A program made the position numbers and the translations under genes. This document shows, in pieces, positions 16,432 through 24,156 of a DNA stretch of 35,889 nucleotides (position 1 is the first letter of the stretch; each line of letters begins with the position of its first letter). This DNA is from an uncultured Porphyromonadaceae bacterium (GTDB taxonomy: Bacteria; Bacteroidota; Bacteroidia; Bacteroidales; Muribaculaceae): contig CAMNRO010000026.1 of the NCBI GenBank assembly GCA_946553045.1, forward strand, positions 1-35,889, written 5' to 3'. Under the pieces are notes generated by a model that worked only from the letters and a program-made list of their open reading frames with translations, had not been told where the DNA came from and did no database searches.

Positions 16432-19400
16432 CATTGCGTCTGGGGCATATGATGCTGCGCCTTGCCGCTGCGGTGCTTGCCGTCGTGGCTCTCGGCTCAT
16501 GCTCGCCGCGTAAGAATACGGCCGCCACCCGCAAATATCAGGAGTTCATAACCCGCTACAATATCCACTACAACGGCGCGACTCACTTCGACGAGACTCT
16601 CGCCGATATGGAGAGCAAATACGAGGACGATTTCTCGCGTCTGCTCTTCGTGCACCCCGTCGAGGCAAAGACCGACGAGTCGGCGCCCCAGCCGTCGGGC
16701 GACTTCACCCGCTCCATCGAGAAGGCCCAGAAGGCAATCCAGGTGCGTTCTATCAAGAAAAAACCCGCCAAGAAGGCCGGAAAGAGCCGCGACCCCAAGT
16801 ACAAGGCATGGATGAAGCGCGAGGAGTACAATCCTTTTCTCCATAACTCGTGGATGCTCATGGCCGCGAGCCAGTATTACAACGGCGACTTCCTCGGCGC
16901 CGCCTCGACATATTTCTATATCAGCAAGCACTTCGGCTGGCTGCCGGCAACCGTGACCGAAGCCAGGCTCATGCAGGCCATGAGCTATATAGCCCTCGGC
17001 TGGCAGTTCGAGGCCGAAATGATACTCACACGCATAAAGGATACCGACCTTACATCGGGAAAGCTGCGCTCGCTCTACGACCGTGCCTATGCCGACTACT
17101 ATATCCATGCCGATGATTACGCCTCGGCGCTTCCATATCTCGAGCGGGCGGCAAAATCGGCCAAAGGAGCGCAGAAAACGCGTCTGAATTTCCTCCTGGG
17201 GCAGCTCTACGAGCGTCTGGGCGACCACGCGCGGGCCTACAGGGCATTCGGTGCGGCCGGCTCGGCGTCGTCGGCCTCGTACCGCACCAAGTTCAACGCC
17301 CGCATCAAGCAGAGCGAGGTCTTCGAGGGCGTCGACATAAGCTCGGAAGTAAAAGCTCTCCAGCGCATGACCCGCTACGACCGCAACAAGGAATATCTCG
17401 ACCAGATTTACTACGCCATCGGCAATCTCTATCTGTCGCGGGGCGACACCGCCAGAGCCATCGAAAACTATGTGCTCGCCAACGAGAAATCCACCCGAAA
17501 CGGCATCGACAAGGCCATGAACCAGCTGAAGCTTGGCGCTCTCTATTTCGACCGCCGCGACTACGACCTCGCCCAGCCGTGCTATTCCGAGGCTGTGCCG
17601 GCGCTGCCGAAGACATATCCGGGCTACGATTCGCTCAAACGGCGCAGCGACGTGCTCGACGAGCTTTCGGTCTATTCGCAGAACGTCAAGCTGCAGGACT
17701 CGCTCCTGCGACTTGCCGCCATGACGCCCGAGCAACAGCTCGCTGTGGTCGAAAAGATTATCGAGGCTCTGAAAAAGAAGGAAAAGGAGGAGGCCGAGCA
17801 GGCCCGCCGAGAGGAATATCTCGCCAATCAGCAAGGGCAGCCCAACGGTCTGCAGGACAACAGCACGCAGCAGTTCAATCTCAACACCGACAATTCCTGG
17901 TATTTCTACAATACATCGGTGAAAAACGCCGGACGGACCGACTTCCAGAAGCGCTGGGGCTCCCGCAAGCTCGAGGACGACTGGCGCCGCCGCAACAAGA
18001 CGACATTCAATACCGACGATTTCGACAGCGCCGAAGCCGCCGAGGCCGAAGGCGACAGTCCCGACGAGGCCGAGGACGCTCCCGAAGCGGCTGAAGGCAA
18101 GGAAGGAGAGCCCGACAAGGCAAACGACCCCCACTATCCCGAATATTACCTCGCCCAGATTCCGAAAACCGACGCCGAGAAAACCACGGCAAACGAGGTT
18201 ATTCAGGAAGGACTCTACAATATGGGCCTGATACTGAAGGATAAACTCGAGGACTACGGCGCGGCGCGCTCCGAGTTTGACCGCCTGCTCGAGCAATATC
18301 CCGACAATATCTACCGTCTCGACACCTACTATAACCTCTACCTCATGTATATGCGGCAGGGGCAGACGGCTCTCGCCGAACGCTACCGCAGGCTCATTCT
18401 CGACGATTTTTCAGAGTCGAAATACGGAATGGCCCTGCGCGACCCGAATTATATCGAGAATCTGCGCCGTATGGACGAGGTGCAGCTCGCGCTCTACGAA
18501 AATGCATACGATGCTTACCTCAATGACAGAAATGCCGAGGTGCATGCCGCCTACGAGAAGATGAACACCGACTACCCGATGAGCAAGCTCATGCCGAAGT
18601 TCATGTTTATCGACGCGCTCGCATACGTAACCGACCGCGAGCCCGAGAAATTCAACGCCGTGCTCCGCGACATGCTCGAACGCTATCCCGATACCGACCT
18701 CACGCCCTATGCCTCGGCATGGCTCAAGGGCATGGCCCAGGGCCGCAAGTTGCAGCAGGGAGGCTCTAACATGCGCTCAATGCTCTGGGATTTGCGACTT
18801 AGCAACGACAGCACCCTCACAGCCTCCGACGAGGCCGCGCAGTTCACCCTCGACCCCGAGCAGAAGCAGCTGCTGGTCTTCACATTCGCCACCGACGAGA
18901 TTGCCGCGCCTCAGCTCCTGTTCGAGATTGCACGCCACAACTTCCGCTCCTTCGTGGTAAAGGATTTCGACCTTGAGACCATGAATTTCGGACGCCTCGG
19001 CATGATTATCGTGCGCGGTTTCGACAATATGGAAGAGCTGAACCACTACCGCAAGGTCATGGCATCGTCTGCCGACTTCCGCCTGCCCCCCGGCGTTCGC
19101 CCGATAGCCATCAGCGACGACGATTTCCGTGTGCTGATAGAGCAGGGCCGCAGTTTCGACGAGTATTTCCGCTTCCGCGAGGAGCAGAACTACATCGACA
19201 CCCAGGCCGACCTCCTGCAGCCCGAAGACATCGAGACCCTTCCCGAAGCCGAGGCCGCAGTCTCTGCCGAAGAAACAGACAAATCAGACGAGCCTGCCCA
19301 GCCGAAGCCGGCCGAAGCACCCGAGGCAGCCCCGGTGTCGCCGGCAGCCCCTGTTCAGCCCTCCGCCAAGCCTCAGCCGAAACCCGCGCCAAAGCCGGCA

Positions 19401-19475
19401 GCCCCCAAACCGGCCCCCGCGCCAATCCTCCCGGGCTCGGAAGGCGACGACGACCCCCTCCTCAACGATTTCTGA
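16428..19475 (+). CDS. TPR-rich lipoprotein, PorW/SprE-like type IX secretion component
   Basis: The 1015-aa protein has a lipoprotein signal ending ALGSC with lipidated Cys25. The mature start SPRKNTAATRKYQEFITRYN strongly resembles SprE/PorW, a TPR lipoprotein needed for type IX secretion and gliding in Bacteroidetes. Helical TPR-like pairs fill residues about 120-450 and 590-760. A Lys/Glu-rich coiled segment lies near 440-470 and acidic low-complexity sequence near 535-565. The last about 100 residues are rich in Pro, Ala, Lys and Glu. It should face the periplasm from a membrane anchor. The start overlaps the pgpH stop. Other T9SS genes are not in the window, so a general TPR envelope role remains possible. 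Confidence 0.75.
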   Translation: MTLRLGHMMLRLAAAVLAVVALGSCSPRKNTAATRKYQEFITRYNIHYNGATHFDETLADMESKYEDDFSRLLFVHPVEAKTDESAPQPSGDFTRSIEKAQKAIQVRSIKKKPAKKAGKSRDPKYKAWMKREEYNPFLHNSWMLMAASQYYNGDFLGAASTYFYISKHFGWLPATVTEARLMQAMSYIALGWQFEAEMILTRIKDTDLTSGKLRSLYDRAYADYYIHADDYASALPYLERAAKSAKGAQKTRLNFLLGQLYERLGDHARAYRAFGAAGSASSASYRTKFNARIKQSEVFEGVDISSEVKALQRMTRYDRNKEYLDQIYYAIGNLYLSRGDTARAIENYVLANEKSTRNGIDKAMNQLKLGALYFDRRDYDLAQPCYSEAVPALPKTYPGYDSLKRRSDVLDELSVYSQNVKLQDSLLRLAAMTPEQQLAVVEKIIEALKKKEKEEAEQARREEYLANQQGQPNGLQDNSTQQFNLNTDNSWYFYNTSVKNAGRTDFQKRWGSRKLEDDWRRRNKTTFNTDDFDSAEAAEAEGDSPDEAEDAPEAAEGKEGEPDKANDPHYPEYYLAQIPKTDAEKTTANEVIQEGLYNMGLILKDKLEDYGAARSEFDRLLEQYPDNIYRLDTYYNLYLMYMRQGQTALAERYRRLILDDFSESKYGMALRDPNYIENLRRMDEVQLALYENAYDAYLNDRNAEVHAAYEKMNTDYPMSKLMPKFMFIDALAYVTDREPEKFNAVLRDMLERYPDTDLTPYASAWLKGMAQGRKLQQGGSNMRSMLWDLRLSNDSTLTASDEAAQFTLDPEQKQLLVFTFATDEIAAPQLLFEIARHNFRSFVVKDFDLETMNFGRLGMIIVRGFDNMEELNHYRKVMASSADFRLPPGVRPIAISDDDFRVLIEQGRSFDEYFRFREEQNYIDTQADLLQPEDIETLPEAEAAVSAEETDKSDEPAQPKPAEAPEAAPVSPAAPVQPSAKPQPKPAPKPAAPKPAPAPILPGSEGDDDPLLNDF

Positions 19476-19504
19476 CAAGCTGTGTTAAAAGCTTGTAAAA
19501 AGGC

Positions 19505-19533
19505 TTGTGTATGAGATTTTTTTTGTAATTTTG
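19505..19533 (+). promoter_or_regulatory. Promoter upstream of the metK leader
   Basis: TTG at 19505-19507, 18 nt, then TAATTTTG at 19526-19533. It is about 290 nt before the metK ATG, with a terminator in between, so its direct product may be a short RNA. Confidence 0.6.
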
Positions 19534-19537
19534 CGGC

Positions 19538-19701
19538 GCAATCAAGGAAACGCGATTGCATGTGGACAGATTTGGCTGCTTGCAACCACTCGAAAAAATG
19601 CTAAAATCGTTTCTCCGGCCTCCGTGCCGGGTCTATATATACACGGTTTTTAAGTTTTACCTGTGCTGCACCGCTCGCCCGACGAGTCCGGTGCATTTTT
19701 T
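19538..19701 (+). ncRNA. Candidate short RNA or terminated leader upstream of metK
   Basis: A promoter (19505-19533) and an intrinsic terminator (19667-19701) delimit a roughly 160-nt transcript without a solid gene. Hairpins visible along it are GCAATC/GATTGC (19539-19560 area), GTGG/CCAC, CCGGC/GCCGG near 19615-19630 and the terminator stem. I do not recognise it as a SAM riboswitch, SRP, 6S, tmRNA or RNase P RNA. It could be a free sRNA or an attenuation leader of metK. A 14-codon ORF inside (19560-19604) is probably chance. This accounts for most of the 19476-19825 gap. Confidence 0.4.
19667..19701 (+). terminator. Intrinsic terminator before metK
   Basis: TGCACCG pairs with CGGTGCA, an inner CTCG/CGAG stem closes over loop CCCGA, and six T residues follow. 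Its position between a promoter and metK suggests either the end of a small RNA or an attenuator. Confidence 0.75.
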
Positions 19702-19703
19702 AT

Positions 19704-19730
19704 TCATATCATGAAACTTTCATGATATGA
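19704..19730. promoter_or_regulatory. Perfect 27-nt palindrome upstream of metK
   Basis: TCATATCATGAAA, C, TTTCATGATATGA: 13-nt arms around one central C, with no mismatch. It lies about 95 nt before metK, right after the terminator. Such symmetry fits a dimeric repressor site, but no cognate regulator is known. Confidence 0.5.
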
Positions 19731-19822
19731 GGGTTAAAGGTTAAGGGTTAGTGGTTAATGAACCTTTAACCGGGTTTATTAGATAAATAAAATCATCATT
19801 CATAATTCATCATTCATAATTT
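19731..19822. repeat. Iterated GGTTAA and ATTCATAA spacer before metK
   Basis: GGTTAAAGG (19732-19740) is repeated in degenerate form and answered by CCTTTAACC (19763-19771), giving a possible hairpin. A tract related to the 26-nt motif of 8002-8027 (ATTCATAATTCATC, 19798-19822) then runs to 4 nt before the metK ATG. Confidence 0.65.
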
Positions 19823-19825
19823 AAT

Positions 19826-21109
19826 ATGAATTATCTGTTTACTTCCGAATCCGTTTCTGAAGGGCATCCCGATAAGGTTGCCGACCAGATTTCCGATGCT
19901 GTCCTCGACGAATTTCTCGCCCGCGACCCTCAGTCGAAGGTTGCATGCGAAACCCTTGTCACTACAGGCCAGGTAGTTGTAGCCGGCGAAATAAAGAGCG
20001 AGGCATATATCGATTTGCAGGAAACCGCCCGCCGCGTTATCAATGAGATTGGCTACGACCGTTCCGATCTCCGCTTCGACGGCAACAGCTGCGGCGTGCT
20101 CCTTGCCGTGCACGAGCAGAGCCCCGACATCAACCGCGGCGTTGACCGCGGCGACGCCGCAGAGCAGGGCGCCGGCGACCAGGGCATGATGTTCGGTTAC
20201 GCTACAAACGAGACCCCGCTCTATATCCCTCTCACACTTGCCCTTAGCCACGGTCTGCTGATGGCTCTCGCCGAAATCCGCCGCGAGGGTGTCGACATGA
20301 CCTATCTCCGCCCCGACGCAAAGAGCCAGGTGACAGTGGAGTATGACGATAACAACCGCCCGGTGCGTATCGACACCATCGTGGTATCGACCCAGCACGA
20401 CGAGTTTATCGACGCTGCCAAAGAGGGCATAAGCCAGGCCGAGGCAGACGAGAAAATGCTCGAAATCATTCGCCGCGACGTGCACGATATTCTCATTCCC
20501 CGTTTCCGCGCCAAGCTCGACAAAAATATCTCCGACATGTTCGAAACCGACTATAAGCTGTTTGTGAACCCAACAGGCAAGTTCGTAATCGGCGGCCCGC
20601 ACGGCGATACCGGTCTGACAGGCCGCAAGATAATTGTCGACACCTACGGTGGCCACGGCGCCCATGGCGGTGGTGCCTTCTCCGGCAAAGACCCCTCCAA
20701 GGTAGACCGCTCGGCAGCCTATGCCGCCCGTCATATCGCCAAGAACCTCGTGGCAGCCGGCGTTGCCGACCGTGTGCTTGTGCAGGTAGCCTATGCCATA
20801 GGCGTGGCCGCTCCCGTCAGCCTCAATGTAAATACTTACGGCACAGCTCATGTAGACCTTTCCGACGCCGAAATCGCCGCCCGCGTCTACGAGCTATTCG
20901 ACATGCGCCCAGGAGCCATCGAAGAACGTCTGAAACTGCGCAACCCCATCTATCGCGAGACCGCTTCCTACGGTCATGTAGGCCGCACCCCGCGCACCGT
21001 CACCAAGACCTTCTCTTCGCACTACGAAGCACCCTTCACACGCGAAGTCGAGCTCTTCACCTGGGAAAAACTCGACGCCGTCGACGCTATCCGCGCCGCA
21101 TTCTTTTAG
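19826..21109 (+). CDS. metK: S-adenosylmethionine synthase
   Basis: The 427-aa protein begins [20 protein letters not shown], with the ATP-binding GHPDK signature, and has the second signature [12 protein letters not shown] at about residues 112-123. A glycine-rich loop ([15 protein letters not shown]) lies near 275. It joins ATP and methionine into SAM in the cytoplasm. Length and motifs are normal for Bacteroidetes. The stop codon (TTTTAG) lies at the edge of a TAGGA-type spacer. Expression may be controlled by the leader at 19538-19730, but no known riboswitch class is visible. Confidence 0.97.
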   Translation: MNYLFTSESVSEGHPDKVADQISDAVLDEFLARDPQSKVACETLVTTGQVVVAGEIKSEAYIDLQETARRVINEIGYDRSDLRFDGNSCGVLLAVHEQSPDINRGVDRGDAAEQGAGDQGMMFGYATNETPLYIPLTLALSHGLLMALAEIRREGVDMTYLRPDAKSQVTVEYDDNNRPVRIDTIVVSTQHDEFIDAAKEGISQAEADEKMLEIIRRDVHDILIPRFRAKLDKNISDMFETDYKLFVNPTGKFVIGGPHGDTGLTGRKIIVDTYGGHGAHGGGAFSGKDPSKVDRSAAYAARHIAKNLVAAGVADRVLVQVAYAIGVAAPVSLNVNTYGTAHVDLSDAEIAARVYELFDMRPGAIEERLKLRNPIYRETASYGHVGRTPRTVTKTFSSHYEAPFTREVELFTWEKLDAVDAIRAAFF

Positions 21110-21113
21110 GAAA

Positions 21114-21248
21114 TTAGGAAGTTAGGAGGGTAGGAATTTAGGAGATTAGGAGGATAGGATTTTAGGAAAATAGGACTTTAAGGTCCCTAAAGCCCCTAAA
21201 AAACCTACCCTCCTAATCTCCTAATTTCTTGCCCTCCTAACTTCCTAA
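21114..21248. repeat. Long inverted spacer of TAGGA units between convergent genes
   Basis: TTAGGAAGTTAGGAGGG (21114-21130) is perfectly complementary to 21232-21248. An inner pair (TTAGGAGATTAGGAGG near 21138-21153, with its complement near 21208-21223) extends the structure. The whole 135-nt region could fold as one long hairpin and act as a bidirectional terminator for metK and the convergent gene, whose TAG stop (21245-21247) lies inside the outer arm. Confidence 0.75.
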
Positions 21249-21730
21249 TCATCGTCATGATGATGATGGCGATGATGGTGCTTTTTATATTTCTTATAGG
21301 CCTTCTTGTATTTTTTGCGCATGTGCTTGTAGTAGTCTTCGTAGTCGTCGTCATCCCAGTCGTCATCGTAGTCGTAGCGGGCCGGAGTGCCCAGATAGAC
21401 TGTGCCGACGGGCGTTGATATCATGGCGCCGGTGCGGACCGGAGCCGGGCGTCCTACGGCCTTGCGGTAGTGCTCGGCAGCTTTGCGGGCATACTTGCGC
21501 GCTTTGTGCATGTGCTTGCTGTAGTGGTCGTGATACTCATATCCGGGCATGAGCGGAATCACTGCCGGAACCACCGCCGGAGCCGGCGGCACTATCACCG
21601 ACGGATATACCGGTGAGCCGATACTGAAGGCGAAACCATCGCCGACATAGCCCGCATTGATAAAGCCCTGGGCCGACGCCACGCCGGCGTACGCCAGTGC
21701 TATCAGTGCTGTTGAAATGCTTCTTTTCAT
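21245..21730 (-). CDS. Small exported protein with charged His-rich tail, function unknown
   Basis: The 161-aa product has a signal peptide (about residues 1-20, cleavage near ASAQG). Next comes a Gly/Pro/Val-rich stretch (about 22-65) and a HYSKHMHKARKYARKAAEHY helix-like segment. A strongly acidic DYDDDWDDDDYEDYY block follows near 128-142, then alternating Lys/Tyr and a final HHHRHHHHDDD. No family is recognised. The His/Asp tail could bind metal ions, and the basic and acidic blocks suggest surface or ionic interactions. Low complexity makes homology inference unreliable. The gene converges on metK through a long hairpin and diverges from the foldase gene at 21932. Confidence 0.65.
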   Translation of the reverse strand: MKRSISTALIALAYAGVASAQGFINAGYVGDGFAFSIGSPVYPSVIVPPAPAVVPAVIPLMPGYEYHDHYSKHMHKARKYARKAAEHYRKAVGRPAPVRTGAMISTPVGTVYLGTPARYDYDDDWDDDDYEDYYKHMRKKYKKAYKKYKKHHHRHHHHDDD

Positions 21731-21859
21731 GTCTTAAGTTTTTTATTTAAACACCTGGAAATGCAAGCCTGTTCGGGCGGCATTCCAGCTTTTATCGGGC
21801 GGCATATGCCCGATAATGGCTAAATAATGACTCAGGGCCGCTGTTTTCGGCCTTTTGGT

Positions 21860-21891
21860 TTTGATTTTTTGGCGGAAAAAGCGTATCTTTG
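21860..21891 (+). promoter_or_regulatory. Promoter of the PpiD-like gene
   Basis: TTTG at 21860-21863, 20 nt, then TATCTTTG at 21884-21891. The expected transcription start is about 35 nt before the ATG. The 21731-21931 gap shows no gene. Confidence 0.65.
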
Positions 21892-21931
21892 TGCGCTTTT
21901 ATCCGAAAATAATTAAACCACTTATCATACA

Positions 21932-24031
21932 ATGGCAACCTTAGAGAAAATCAGAAACAAGTCGGTGCTGCTGTTCATCATCATCATCGTGGCACTGCTT
22001 GCATTCATCCTGGGCGACTTCCTGACCTCAGGACGCACCTATTTCGGCTCTCCCACAACCGTGGCTAAAGCCGGCGGTGTGACAGTGGAATATCAGGACT
22101 ATCAGAACCGTCTCACCCAGACAGGCGAGCAGCTCCGCAACCAGGGCCGCGACTACAGCAACGATGTCCTCACCCAGACCGTTATCCAGGGTCTTCTGAC
22201 AGAGAAACTGCTCGAAAAAGAATATAACGACCTCGGTATCAACGTTACCGACAAGGAAATTTCCGAAGCCCTCACAGGCCCCAATATGCACCCCGCTGCC
22301 TACCAGATGATTATGTATCTCTCGCAGCAGCTTCAGCTCCCCGAAGTGAGCGGTGCCGCTGTCTACGACGCCATGATGAACCCCGCCAAGTACGGTCTCC
22401 GTCCTCAGGCCGGCGAAGAACTCCGTCGTATCTGGGCCAACCAGGAAAAGGAAATGGAGGCAGCCATGCTCAATCAGAAGTTCATGAGCCTCGTTTCCGG
22501 CCTCTACACCTACAATAAGCTCGACGCCAAGAGCTTCTACGACGACAACGCAACAACTCGCCACATCGAGTTCGTGACTGTCGACGCAGCTGCCGTAGGC
22601 GACGACCAGATTGAATTCTCCGACGCCGACGTGCAGGCTCTCTGGAACTCCCAGAAGCAGAACTACCGCCTCGACGAGGAAACCCGCGAGGTAAGCTACA
22701 TCTACGTTCCCGTCGAACCCTCGTCGGAAGACCGCATCGCTGCCCAGCAGACCGTAGAGAACGCCGTTGTGGCTCTCAACGAGACTGAAGGCACCCAGGG
22801 CGTGGCCAACAACGCCAACTTCGTCGTAAACACTGTCAACGTTCCCCGTTCGGCCGTGCGCGACAACCGTCTCAAGACCTTCCTCGACGAGCACACCGCC
22901 GGCCAGGCCGCAGTGATTGCCCAGGACGGTGACCTCTACACCATCGCAAAACTCAACGGCATAACCACCGGTATCGACTCCATCAACATCAGCATGGTTC
23001 AGGCCGCTCCCGGCACTAACCTCGACAGCATCGCCGCCCTCATCAACTCTGGCAAGAGCGCTGCAGAAGTCAGCGACGGCGCCACTGTGCAGGGTCAGGA
23101 CAGCGTATGGACTCCCCTCGAAGGCATCGGCCTCACCGACCGCATGAAGAACGCCCTCGCCACAGCAGCTCCCGGCAAGGCATTCGTAGTCAACGACACC
23201 GTGCAGGGCCAGCCCATCGAAGGTATCTACAAGGTCAACAAGCGTAACGCTCCTGTAAACTACTACGATATCTCAACTATCGAATATACCGTAGACCCCT
23301 CGCAGGCTACAATCGACAAGCTCACCGGCGACCTCCGCACATTCGTGAGCAACAACTCGTCGGCCGCCGACTTCGTAGCCAACGCCGAGGCTGCCGGATA
23401 CAACGTCCTCAACGACCAGGTGAGCGCTTCGTCGACAGGCGTAGGCAACGCCGCCGAATCGCGCCGCTTCGTGAAGTGGGCTCTCGACGCCAAGAAAGGC
23501 CAGGTATCGCCCATGCTTCAGGACGACAAGCAGAGCTACATCATCGCTCTCGCCGTTACCGACATCTACGACGACTACATGCCCTGGACCAGCGCAGCTG
23601 TCGTTAACCAGCTTCGCGCCCAGGCTCGCAACGCCAAGAAAGCCGACAAACTCGTGGCCGACTACACCGGCAAGGCAAGCGACATCGCCGGCTATGCAGG
23701 CGTGATGAACGCCGAGAAGCAGGAAGGCGACGTTGCCATCGCAGGCGTAATGCCCGTAAGCATCGGTTTTGCCGAAAGCGGAATCCAGGGTGCCATCGCT
23801 GCCGCTCCCAAGGGCAAGCTCGTAGGCCCCGTGAAAGGCAACCGCGCTGTCGTTGTATTCCAGGTTACCGACATCAACACCGACAACCGCCCCTTCACCG
23901 AGGCTGAATACGGCCAGCGCTTCAACCAGACATTCGGTATGAGCCGCCGCAACAACGCCCTTCCCCTCCTCCTGGGCGCCGACAAGGTCGACAACCGTTC
24001 GCTCAACTTCGTTCAGTCAGTAGGCGAATAA
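21932..24031 (+). CDS. Membrane-anchored peptidylprolyl isomerase (SurA_N/PpiD-like)
   Basis: The 699-aa protein has one N-terminal transmembrane helix (residues about 10-30, LLFIIIIVALLAFILG) and a large periplasmic part. Residues about 35-250 form a SurA_N-like chaperone region (VTVEYQDYQNRLTQT, TEKLLEKEYNDLGINVTDKE). Rotamase-like and further helical domains follow to the end. It resembles the Bacteroidetes PpiD-type foldase, expected to assist outer-membrane and secreted proteins. A clear PPIC motif is hard to see, so isomerase activity may be weak or absent. The gene has its own promoter and a strong terminator and appears monocistronic. Confidence 0.85.
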   Translation: MATLEKIRNKSVLLFIIIIVALLAFILGDFLTSGRTYFGSPTTVAKAGGVTVEYQDYQNRLTQTGEQLRNQGRDYSNDVLTQTVIQGLLTEKLLEKEYNDLGINVTDKEISEALTGPNMHPAAYQMIMYLSQQLQLPEVSGAAVYDAMMNPAKYGLRPQAGEELRRIWANQEKEMEAAMLNQKFMSLVSGLYTYNKLDAKSFYDDNATTRHIEFVTVDAAAVGDDQIEFSDADVQALWNSQKQNYRLDEETREVSYIYVPVEPSSEDRIAAQQTVENAVVALNETEGTQGVANNANFVVNTVNVPRSAVRDNRLKTFLDEHTAGQAAVIAQDGDLYTIAKLNGITTGIDSINISMVQAAPGTNLDSIAALINSGKSAAEVSDGATVQGQDSVWTPLEGIGLTDRMKNALATAAPGKAFVVNDTVQGQPIEGIYKVNKRNAPVNYYDISTIEYTVDPSQATIDKLTGDLRTFVSNNSSAADFVANAEAAGYNVLNDQVSASSTGVGNAAESRRFVKWALDAKKGQVSPMLQDDKQSYIIALAVTDIYDDYMPWTSAAVVNQLRAQARNAKKADKLVADYTGKASDIAGYAGVMNAEKQEGDVAIAGVMPVSIGFAESGIQGAIAAAPKGKLVGPVKGNRAVVVFQVTDINTDNRPFTEAEYGQRFNQTFGMSRRNNALPLLLGADKVDNRSLNFVQSVGE

Positions 24032-24060
24032 CAAGATATTTTTCCTTATCCTAATCAGAG

Positions 24061-24097
24061 CTTCGCATCGGCTTAACCGCCGGTGCGAAGTTTTTTT
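24061..24097 (+). terminator. Intrinsic terminator after the PpiD-like gene
   Basis: CTTCGCATCGGC, loop TTAACC, GCCGGTGCGAAG, then seven T residues. The 12-bp stem contains one wobble pair. Confidence 0.92.
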
Positions 24098-24156
24098 ATG
24101 CCTGCGAGGCGGCCCTACGAAAAATTTAGTTATATAGTGTAACATTTGGGTCGGAA

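Noticed and set aside
16497-18296. 599-codon open frame antisense to the TPR lipoprotein
   Set aside because: The opposite strand encodes a lipoprotein with lipobox and SprE-like start; the antisense frame is a codon-bias shadow.
19560-19604. 14-codon leader peptide upstream of metK
   Set aside because: It has no run of Met or other regulatory codons and no sign of a ribosome-binding context; likely chance.
19538-19730. Known SAM riboswitch upstream of metK
   Set aside because: I could not find the conserved core of SAM-I, SAM-II or SAM-III, so only an unassigned leader is reported.
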